Notes under the pieces: generated by a model
The model's input: the letters and a program-made list of their open reading frames with translations, nothing else
What the model was told of the DNA's origin: nothing
The model's database searches: none
From: Frankiales bacterium
Lineage (GTDB): Bacteria > Actinomycetota > Actinomycetes > Mycobacteriales > SCTD01
Direction of reading: 5' to 3'
DNA length: 6,510 nucleotides
NCBI GenBank assembly: GCA_025464915.1
Contig: JAODNF010000096.1
Location: forward strand, 1-6,510
Shown: piece after piece, positions 1 to 4,603 of the stretch
Numbering within the stretch: position 1 is the first letter of the stretch
Layout of the letters: each line of letters begins with the position of its first letter
Translations under genes and position numbers: made by a program

Positions 1-1
1 C

Positions 2-20
2 CCCACGATTCCTACGTGGG
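2..20. repeat. Short hairpin, 6-bp inverted repeat
   Basis: CCCACG (2-7) and CGTGGG (15-20) are perfect inverted arms around a 7-nt loop. No T-run follows on either strand. It lies beyond the marP stop codon and could belong to the terminator region of that operon, or to a gene outside the window. Function is inferred only. Confidence 0.35.
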
Positions 21-30
21 CCAGCGGCAC

Positions 31-55
31 GGATCCCCAGCACTGTGCGGGATCC
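31..55 (-). terminator. Probable terminator hairpin after marP
   Basis: GGATCCC (31-37) pairs perfectly with GGGATCC (49-55). Inside it the palindrome GCAC-T-GTGC (40-48) can extend the stem after a 2-nt bulge. The hairpin begins about 48 nt beyond the marP stop codon on the minus strand, where the operon should end. There is no U-tract, which is common for GC-rich actinobacterial terminators. It competes with a longer stem (40-50 with 79-89), so which structure forms is open. Confidence 0.45.
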
Positions 56-89
56 ATGCTCGCGCCCACGCGGGAGGTCCGCACAGTGC
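40..89. repeat. Perfect 11-bp inverted repeat downstream of marP
   Basis: GCACTGTGCGG (40-50) is the exact reverse complement of CCGCACAGTGC (79-89), with a 28-nt loop. Each arm itself contains a GCAC-N-GTGC palindrome. The outer arm lies 14 nt beyond the marP stop. As RNA it would make a strong GC-rich stem suited to termination or 3'-end protection of the operon mRNA. As DNA it could be a paired operator. The first arm is shared with the hairpin at 31-55, so the two folds exclude each other. Confidence 0.6.
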
Positions 90-103
90 CCCTCGGTCGA
101 GGG

Positions 104-1294
104 TCAGTCGCAGCCTCGGGTGCTGACGGGGGCGGTCGCGGTGCGACCGCGGGCCGCGTCGCTCTCGACCTCGTGCGCCGTCAGGGCGTACCCCGTCTGG
201 GGATCGTCCGCGGCCGCCGCGAAGACCACGCCGTAGACCTTGCCGCCCGGGGAGACCAGCGGGCCGCCGGAGTTCCCGGGACGGACCCGCGCCCGGAGCG
301 CGTAGATCTCGCGGACGACCGTCTTGCTCTGGTAGATGTCCGGGCCCTTGGCGTTCTGGGTCCCGCGGACGCGCGCCGCGTCCGCCCGGAACGGGCCGTC
401 CTGGGGGTAGCCGACAACGACCGCCCCGTCGCCGCTGCGGGCCGCACCTGCGAAAGCCAGCGGGGCGACCTTCAGACCGGGTACGGCCAGGACGGCGATG
501 TCGCGGTCGGAGTCGTAGAGCACGACGGTCGCCGACAGCGTCGACGAACCGACGTGCACCTCGGGGCTGCGGACGCCTGCGACGACGTGCGCGTTCGTCA
601 TCACGCGCTCGGGGGCGAAGACGAAGCCGCTGCCCTCGATGCGCTTGCTGCAGGACGACGCGACCCCGGTGATCTTGAAGACCCGGGTGCGCACGGAGGT
701 GACGACCGGGGAGGTCGCGAGCGTCGGGTCCGGAGGGTCGACAGGACGGACATCGGTGGGGACCAGGTCGCCGAACACCTCGGGGAACCCGCGGTCGTCG
801 ATGAGCCGGCGGAAGGACGCGAACAGGCCCTTGGCGCCGCCGGGCACCGCCTGGTCGACGACGTTCAGGACGGCTGACCGCCTGACCTGCGAGGCGAGAC
901 CGGTGAACGGCGAGCTCGCCACGGCGGTGCCGACGAGCCAGGCGACGAGGAGCAGCGAGACCACCGAGACCCCGGCGCCGGCGACGGCGTCGACGAGCCG
1001 GATCGGGTGCCAGACCAGGTGCTTGCGGACCCAGCCGCCGGCCACTGTCGCGAGGAGCTGGCCGATGACAGCGGCGAAGAACACGACCGACACCGCGACC
1101 GTGGTGGTGGGCAACCCGGAGAAGACCGCCGAGCTCGCCAGCGACGGGGCGATCCTCGCGCCGAGGACGCCGCCGCCGAGGAAGCCGACGAACGACAGCA
1201 CGCCGACGACGAAGCCCTGGCGGTAGCCGGAGATGCCGAACAGCAGGCAGGCGCCGAGCAGGACCAGGTCGAGCAGGTCACCACGACCGCTCAC
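104..1294 (-). CDS. marP: MarP-like membrane-anchored periplasmic serine protease
   Basis: A 396-residue protein with an N-terminal CvpA-like part of four transmembrane segments (about residues 6-22, 27-50, 64-86, 101-126), a linker, and a chymotrypsin-fold protease domain from about residue 195. The triad is visible: His236 (TNAHVVAG), Asp265 (DRDIAVL) and Ser342 (PGNSGGPL). This nearly superimposes on M. tuberculosis MarP (Rv3671c; H235, D264, S343 as I recall). Cys215 and Cys395 match the cysteine pair forming the extracytoplasmic disulfide in that protein. MarP is needed for acid and oxidative stress resistance through cleavage of cell-wall enzymes. The GTG start is preferred over a start 14 codons upstream because it has a GGAGAGGTGG ribosome site (1303-1312) and makes a 4-nt overlap with the upstream stop. 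It is the last gene of the operon. Substrates in this organism are unknown. Confidence 0.93.
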   Translation of the reverse strand: MSGRGDLLDLVLLGACLLFGISGYRQGFVVGVLSFVGFLGGGVLGARIAPSLASSAVFSGLPTTTVAVSVVFFAAVIGQLLATVAGGWVRKHLVWHPIRLVDAVAGAGVSVVSLLLVAWLVGTAVASSPFTGLASQVRRSAVLNVVDQAVPGGAKGLFASFRRLIDDRGFPEVFGDLVPTDVRPVDPPDPTLATSPVVTSVRTRVFKITGVASSCSKRIEGSGFVFAPERVMTNAHVVAGVRSPEVHVGSSTLSATVVLYDSDRDIAVLAVPGLKVAPLAFAGAARSGDGAVVVGYPQDGPFRADAARVRGTQNAKGPDIYQSKTVVREIYALRARVRPGNSGGPLVSPGGKVYGVVFAAAADDPQTGYALTAHEVESDAARGRTATAPVSTRGCD

Positions 1295-1659
1295 GAGACG
1301 ACCACCTCTCCGGACATTCCGGAGTGGAACGTGCACACGAACGCGAAGGTGCCCGCCTTCGTGAACGTCACCTTCAGGTCCTGGCTCGTCATGCCGTCGA
1401 CCGTGCTGGTCTTGCCGAGCGAGGGGTCGGAGAACTCGAGGTCGTGCGGGACGTTGCCGGTGTTCTTCACGGCGAGCGTCACGGTGCCGACCTTGGCGTC
1501 CACCTCGGAAGGGTGGAACGTCAGGTCGTCCCGCATGTCCACGGTGGCGGCCTGCGCGCCCGGCTCCCCGGTGGTCGACACCGACCCCGTGCTCTTCGTG
1601 CCGCCGCCGGAGCAGCCGGCGACGAGCACCAGCGCGAGGACGAGGACGGTCTTGTTCAT
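1291..1659 (-). CDS. Cupredoxin-domain lipoprotein (blue copper protein)
   Basis: A 122-residue secreted protein. Residues 1-15 form a signal peptide ending in the lipobox V13-A-G-C16, so Cys16 should be lipidated and the protein held on the outer face of the membrane. A low-complexity Gly/Ser/Thr linker follows, to about residue 38, then a cupredoxin fold. The likely type-1 copper ligands are His72 (VPHDLEF) and the C109-x2-H112-x2-M115 loop near the C-terminus. Such proteins carry electrons or bind copper; the partner is not known here. The ATG overlaps the Nudix stop by 4 nt (ATGA), and a GGGAG ribosome site lies 8 nt before it. A longer reading frame with 45 more codons exists, but it lies inside the Nudix gene and would bury the signal peptide. 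I do not recall a cupredoxin between the Nudix gene and marP in mycobacteria. Confidence 0.9.
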   Translation of the reverse strand: MNKTVLVLALVLVAGCSGGGTKSTGSVSTTGEPGAQAATVDMRDDLTFHPSEVDAKVGTVTLAVKNTGNVPHDLEFSDPSLGKTSTVDGMTSQDLKVTFTKAGTFAFVCTFHSGMSGEVVVS

Positions 1660-2321
1660 GTGCGCTGCTCCCAGGTCTTCATCGCCAGCCGCAGCGTCTC
1701 GGGGTCGAGCTCGCGCAGGTCGCCGGTGTCCCACGGCCGCTCCCAGCCGGCGAGTGTCAGCAAGCCTGCCAGCAACCCCGCGGTGAAGCCCCACACGACG
1801 AGGCCGCGCACGTCGAAGGCCGGTCCCATCAGCCCGCTGGTGTGCGTCACCCGGAACCGGTTCGCGGGGTCGGTCAGCTCGGAGAGCGGGACGCGTACGA
1901 CGTGAGCCACCTCGGCGGCGTCCACCGGCCAGACCTCGTGCGGCTCCCGCCAGTGCGCGACCACGGGGTGGACCACGAAGCCGGACGGCGGCAGGTAGAG
2001 CGCCGGCAGCACGCCGATGACGTCGACCGTCTCGCGTCGCAGGCCGACCTCCTCCTCCGCCTCGCGCAGGGCGGCGGCGACGGGACCGTCGTCCGTCGGG
2101 TCCTGGGCCCCGCCCGGGAAGGCCGGCTGCCCCGCATGCGAGCGCATCGTGGCGGCTCGCTCGATGAGCAGCACGTCGGGGCCGTCCGGACCCTCGGCGA
2201 ACAGGATCAGGACGGCGCTGTCGCGACCGCCGGTCGGGGGCGGCAGGAAGCGGCTGAAGTGCTCGGCCTTCACCAGCGGCACCTGCTCGGCGAGGGGCTG
2301 CAGCCAGTCAGGGAGGGTCAC
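1656..2321 (-). CDS. Nudix hydrolase, CoA pyrophosphatase type
   Basis: A 221-residue cytosolic hydrolase. Residues 51-71 match exactly the family signature for coenzyme A diphosphatases, LLxxR(S/A)x3Rx3Gx3FPGG: L51-L52, R55-A56, R60, G64, F68-P-G-G71. The Nudix helix follows directly and ends in REAEEEVGL (86-94), with E90 and E91 as the metal-binding glutamates. The family splits CoA or acyl-CoA into 3',5'-ADP and 4'-phosphopantetheine, using Mg or Mn ions. The syntenic mycobacterial gene is Rv3672c. The GTG start overlaps the stop of the upstream thioredoxin-like gene (GTGA) and is the point where conserved sequence begins. In-frame codons further upstream lie inside that gene and encode nothing recognisable. 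The true substrate has to be tested; a nucleotide-diphosphate substrate is the alternative. Confidence 0.92.
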   Translation of the reverse strand: MTLPDWLQPLAEQVPLVKAEHFSRFLPPPTGGRDSAVLILFAEGPDGPDVLLIERAATMRSHAGQPAFPGGAQDPTDDGPVAAALREAEEEVGLRRETVDVIGVLPALYLPPSGFVVHPVVAHWREPHEVWPVDAAEVAHVVRVPLSELTDPANRFRVTHTSGLMGPAFDVRGLVVWGFTAGLLAGLLTLAGWERPWDTGDLRELDPETLRLAMKTWEQRT

Positions 2322-2902
2322 ACCGTCACCCCGAGGTAGGTGCGCACGTCCTGCTCGAGCGTCGACAGGTCCTTGTAGCCGCTCGTGTGCTCGACGTGGA
2401 CGACCTTGCCCGCCGGGTCGACGAACAGCATCAGCGGGACGCCCGGGGAGAAGTGCGCCCCGACGACCCGCTCGTCGTCGAGGAGCGCCGGCCAGTGCTG
2501 CCTGACCGAGATCGCGAAGCGCAGGCCGTAGCCGGGCACCTGCTCCTGGGTGTCGATGCCGACGAGGGCGAGCTTGTCCTTGGACTTGTCGTAGAGCTCC
2601 CGCAGGATCGGCATCTCGACCTGGCAGGGCCCGCACCAGGAGCCGTAGACGTTCACCAGCGTGGGCCTGCCCGTCACCGCCGACTGGAGCGCGACCTTCG
2701 GACCGCCACCGAGGCAGGACAGGGTCAGCTTCGGGAAGGCCGGCCCGAGGCCCGCCGGGCAGGGGTCGAGCCGGGCGGCCTCCTGCAGCGGCCTCAGGTC
2801 GGCGGCGTTGGTGTCGGCCCCCTTGTCCCGCAGGCCGTAGACGACAGACATGCCGAGCGCGAGGACCACCAGGACCAGCACGGTCCACCGCGACCGGTTC
2901 AC
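2318..2902 (-). CDS. TlpA-like membrane-anchored thioredoxin-fold protein
   Basis: A 194-residue protein with one hydrophobic segment (about residues 7-23) acting as an uncleaved anchor or signal, then an extracytoplasmic TlpA/ResA-like thioredoxin domain. The active site is W89-C90-G91-P92-C93, and the cis-proline loop is G154-V155-P156. Two more cysteines, C48 and C63, precede the active site and could form a structural disulfide or a second redox pair. The family reduces or exchanges disulfides in exported proteins, often for cytochrome c maturation. Here the operon also carries a secreted protease with a disulfide-type cysteine pair and a copper lipoprotein, which are plausible clients (inference). 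The syntenic mycobacterial gene is Rv3673c. The GTG start overlaps the nth stop by 4 nt and has no clear ribosome site of its own, so coupled translation is likely. Confidence 0.9.
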   Translation of the reverse strand: MNRSRWTVLVLVVLALGMSVVYGLRDKGADTNAADLRPLQEAARLDPCPAGLGPAFPKLTLSCLGGGPKVALQSAVTGRPTLVNVYGSWCGPCQVEMPILRELYDKSKDKLALVGIDTQEQVPGYGLRFAISVRQHWPALLDDERVVGAHFSPGVPLMLFVDPAGKVVHVEHTSGYKDLSTLEQDVRTYLGVTV

Positions 2903-3615
2903 GAGCGGAAGAACTCGTCCGGACGCACGAGCTTGGCAGCCTTCACGGGGTCGGTCTCACCCTCCCCGAACGCCGGGCAGAGCGTCACGATGGCGCAGGC
3001 CCCGCAGGCGGGCCTGCGGGCGTGGCAGACGCGTCGGCCGTGGAAGATCACCCGGTGGCTGAACATCGTCCACTCGGCCTTCGGGAGCAGCTCCGCCACG
3101 GCGTACTCGACCTTGACCGGGTCCTCCTCGACCGTCCACCCGAACCGGCGGACGAGCCGGCCGAAGTGCGTGTCGACGGTCAGTCCCGGGACGCCGAACG
3201 CGTTGCCCAGGACCACGTTGGCCGTCTTGCGCCCGATGCCGGGCAAGGAGACCAGGTCGTCCAACCGGTTCGGCACCACCCCGTCGTACCGCTCGACCAG
3301 AGCCGCCCCCAGGCCGATGAGGCTGGTGGTCTTGTTGCGGAAGAAGCCCGTGGGGCGGATCTCCTCCTCGAGGACGGCCCGGTCCGCCCGGGCGTAGGCC
3401 TGCGCCGACGTGTACTTGCGGAACAGCGCGGGCGTGACCTCGTTGACGCGCTTGTCCGTGCACTGGGCGGACAGGATGGTCGCCACGCACAGCTCGAGCG
3501 GCGTCGTGAAGTCGAGCTCGCAGTGCGCGTGGGGGTAGAGCGCCGTCAGCTCCTTGTTGGTGCGCCGGGCCCGCCGGGTGAGTGCGAGCGGTGTCTCGTC
3601 CGCCCGGGCTGCCAT
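2899..3615 (-). CDS. nth: Endonuclease III (DNA glycosylase/AP lyase)
   Basis: A 238-residue base-excision repair enzyme that removes oxidised pyrimidines and cuts the abasic site. The helix-hairpin-helix LPGIGRKTA is at 124-132, with catalytic Lys130 (K120 in E. coli) and catalytic Asp148 in TVDTH (D138 in E. coli). The [4Fe-4S] cluster loop is complete: C197-x6-C204-x2-C207-x5-C213. LSAQCTDKRVNEVT near residue 48 is also typical. The frame stays open far upstream of this start, but that part reads antisense through rsiG and is a shadow. The ATG chosen has AAGGTGG shortly before it. The same bases contain TAAGGT (3628-3623), a possible -10 box 7 nt from the ATG, so a near-leaderless transcript is also possible. 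It is the first gene of the minus-strand operon. Confidence 0.96.
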   Translation of the reverse strand: MAARADETPLALTRRARRTNKELTALYPHAHCELDFTTPLELCVATILSAQCTDKRVNEVTPALFRKYTSAQAYARADRAVLEEEIRPTGFFRNKTTSLIGLGAALVERYDGVVPNRLDDLVSLPGIGRKTANVVLGNAFGVPGLTVDTHFGRLVRRFGWTVEEDPVKVEYAVAELLPKAEWTMFSHRVIFHGRRVCHARRPACGACAIVTLCPAFGEGETDPVKAAKLVRPDEFFRS

Positions 3616-3622
3616 GCCCGCC

Positions 3623-3628
3623 ACCTTA
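3623..3628 (-). promoter_or_regulatory. Possible -10 box for the nth-marP operon
   Basis: TAAGGT on the minus strand fits the TANNNT pattern and ends 7 nt before the nth ATG, the distance expected of a leaderless actinobacterial mRNA. No convincing -35 box is seen. The same bases could serve as a ribosome site instead (AAGGTGG), so this is a weak call. Confidence 0.3.
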
Positions 3629-3664
3629 GTGAGCACCCGGTCACCGCGCCCGCCGCGCCCGTTC

Positions 3665-3676
3665 GGGTGATCACCC
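3665..3676. repeat. 12-bp perfect palindrome GGGTGATCACCC in the nth-rsiG divergent region
   Basis: GGGTGATCACCC is its own reverse complement and sits near the middle of the 132-bp gap between two divergent genes. Its half, GTGA/TCAC, resembles a Crp half-site, but the halves abut with no 6-nt spacer, so it is not a standard Crp site. It could be an operator for another regulator, or chance. Confidence 0.4.
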
Positions 3677-3702
3677 TCAAGGAACCTCCAGGACCTGACG
3701 AC
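3676..3702 (+). promoter_or_regulatory. Candidate FliA/WhiG-type promoter for rsiG
   Basis: CTCA (3676-3679), 17 nt, then GACGAC (3697-3702). Flagellar-type sigma promoters in motile actinobacteria have, as I recall, CTCA-N15-17-GCCGAA; the -10 part here matches 4 of 6. It would place the transcript start about 40 nt before the rsiG ATG. This would make rsiG a target of the sigma factor it is expected to block. The match is partial. Confidence 0.25.
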
Positions 3703-3705
3703 GCT

Positions 3706-3721
3706 CTTGATGTCGGTCACA
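3706..3721. promoter_or_regulatory. Candidate Crp-binding site upstream of rsiG
   Basis: CTTGA-TGTCGG-TCACA matches the actinobacterial Crp/GlxR consensus TGTGA-N6-TCACA at 8 of 10 fixed positions, with one half-site perfect. It lies 26 nt before the rsiG ATG, downstream of any likely promoter, a position suited to repression. About two or three matches this good are expected by chance in a window this size. Confidence 0.3.
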
Positions 3722-3733
3722 GAGCGTGACGAC

Positions 3734-3742
3734 GAGGAGAGG
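3734..3742 (+). promoter_or_regulatory. Ribosome binding site of rsiG
   Basis: GAGGAGAGG ends 5 nt before the ATG. It is one of the strongest ribosome sites in the window and fixes the rsiG start. Confidence 0.7.
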
Positions 3743-3747
3743 TCTCG

Positions 3748-4269
3748 ATGGAGCAGGTTCAGCAGGCGCGCAAGCCTCAGGTCCGTCCTGAGCCCAAGCG
3801 CACCGAGCAGCACGCGCACCTGTCGCTCGACGGGCTGCGCGAGTACCGCACCGCGCTGACCGCCGAGGAGTCCAACGTCTCGTACTGGCGCCGGATCATC
3901 CAGGCCCGCCTCGACGTGGTCCGCGCGGGCAGCGACCTGGTGTCGGAGAACCTCAAGCCCGTGCTCACCGACGAGCGGGTGGGTGCCGGTCGCCGCGCCC
4001 TCGTCGACGTGCTCCCGACCAGCGACATCCCGCCGCTGCCCGACCTCGCCTCCCTCTGGGAGCGGCAGGTCGACCCCTCCGATGCCGAGGCCCTGGCCGA
4101 GCTCGAGGCCGACCTCGACGAGGCCGAGAAGCAGCTGTCGTCGTACCGCAACGCCCTGCACGTCCGCCTCGGCGAGGCGACGTCGGAGCTCATCGCCCGC
4201 TACCGCGACGAGCCGAACCTCTGCCTGACCGCGCTGCCGACCCAGAAGAAGCGCAGCCACGTCGCGTGA
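3748..4269 (+). CDS. rsiG: RsiG-family c-di-GMP-responsive anti-sigma factor
   Basis: A 173-residue, mostly helical, soluble protein. In Streptomyces venezuelae, RsiG (AmfC family) forms an antiparallel coiled coil that binds a c-di-GMP dimer and then sequesters the sporulation sigma factor WhiG. Its signature is E(x)3S(x)2R(x)3Q(x)3D, once on each helix. Here the first copy is perfect: E41, S45, R48, Q52, D56. The second helix carries a partial copy: E127, S131, R134, then His138 for Gln and Gly142 for Asp. The two helices (about 28-66 and 112-152) are joined by a Pro-rich linker. The C-terminus ends with a basic tail. No membrane segment or signal peptide is present. WhiG/FliA is not in the window, so the partner is inferred. 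Whether the weakened second motif still binds ligand is unknown. Confidence 0.85.
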   Translation: MEQVQQARKPQVRPEPKRTEQHAHLSLDGLREYRTALTAEESNVSYWRRIIQARLDVVRAGSDLVSENLKPVLTDERVGAGRRALVDVLPTSDIPPLPDLASLWERQVDPSDAEALAELEADLDEAEKQLSSYRNALHVRLGEATSELIARYRDEPNLCLTALPTQKKRSHVA

Positions 4270-4280
4270 GCGCTGCCGTC

Positions 4281-4293
4281 CGGTGTGACACCG
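4281..4293. repeat. Palindrome CGGTGT-G-ACACCG with a direct repeat
   Basis: CGGTGT and ACACCG are perfect inverted arms around one base, 11 nt after the rsiG stop. The 9-mer CCGGTGTGA within it (4280-4288) recurs at 4305-4313 across the start of the next gene. It may be a weak terminator for rsiG or an operator for the small membrane gene. No function is proven. Confidence 0.4.
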
Positions 4294-4296
4294 CAG

Positions 4297-4302
4297 TAGC
4301 GT
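4297..4302 (+). promoter_or_regulatory. Probable -10 box for the small membrane gene (leaderless)
   Basis: TAGCGT fits TANNNT and ends 7 nt before the GTG start, so the transcript would begin at or within two bases of the start codon. No ribosome-binding sequence is present before this gene, which agrees with leaderless translation. The -35 region is not clear (CTGCCG at 4273-4278 is a weak option). Confidence 0.4.
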
Positions 4303-4309
4303 CCCCGGT

Positions 4310-4552
4310 GTGAGCTTCCTGCTGCTCGGCCTGCTGCTGCCCCTGGCACTGCTCGGGCTGATGCTCGCGATGGAACGGGTGGAGCGACCGCTGCGCCAGG
4401 AGTCGGTGGTCGAGGACCAGCTCGAGACGTTCCTGGACACGGCCCGGCCGGATGAGGTCGAGACCTTCGTGAGCGAGGGCTACGCACCCGCCCTCGAGCG
4501 CTACTGGCGGCGACGGCGGCTGTCCCGCCTGCTGCCCGGTCGCCGTGCGTGA
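4310..4552 (+). CDS. Small one-pass membrane protein
   Basis: An 80-residue protein with one strongly hydrophobic helix at residues 2-20, then an acidic and a basic stretch (VEDQLETFLDTARPDEVETFV in the middle, an Arg cluster WRRRRLSRLLPGRRA at the end), likely cytoplasmic. No enzyme motif is seen. By position it matches the unnamed membrane protein gene Rv3675 beside crp in M. tuberculosis, which I recall as somewhat longer. The GTG start has no ribosome site but a -10-like box sits at leaderless distance. It ends 51 nt before crp and may be cotranscribed with it. Function unknown. Confidence 0.72.
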   Translation: MSFLLLGLLLPLALLGLMLAMERVERPLRQESVVEDQLETFLDTARPDEVETFVSEGYAPALERYWRRRRLSRLLPGRRA

Positions 4553-4567
4553 GTGACCGATCTGACA
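4552..4567. promoter_or_regulatory. Candidate Crp autoregulatory site before crp
   Basis: AGTGA-CCGATC-TGACA matches TGTGA-N6-TCACA at 8 of 10 fixed positions. It lies 36 nt before the crp GTG, and its first base is the last base of the preceding stop codon. An overlapping inverted repeat, GATCTG (4559-4564) and CAGATC (4576-4581), also sits here. Autoregulation is inferred; a match this good can occur by chance. Confidence 0.3.
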
Positions 4568-4603
4568 GACTGCGGCAGATCACGGAGCGGGGAGGCACGG
4601 ACG

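Noticed and set aside
56..877. Long plus-strand open frame of 273 codons opposite marP
   Set aside because: It reads as low-complexity Arg/Asp/Gly/Ala-rich sequence without any domain and lies fully antisense to a well supported protease gene; open antisense frames are usual in GC-rich DNA.
2322..2888. Possible N-terminal fusion to the Nudix hydrolase (189 extra codons in frame)
   Set aside because: The extension is an alternative frame of the thioredoxin-like gene and is low-complexity; the GTG in the GTGA overlap is where Nudix-family sequence begins.
2387..3397. Plus-strand open frame of 336 codons opposite the thioredoxin-like gene and nth
   Set aside because: No recognisable motif, and it spans two well supported minus-strand genes.
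3660..3675. Crp site built on the TCAC half of the palindrome GGGTGATCACCC
   Set aside because: With the required 6-nt spacer the other half does not match TGTGA; the alternative register reaches only 7 of 10.
3616..4440. N-terminal extension of nth by 275 codons on the minus strand
   Set aside because: The added part is antisense to rsiG, has no domain, and conserved endonuclease III sequence begins only at the ATG preceded by AAGGTGG.
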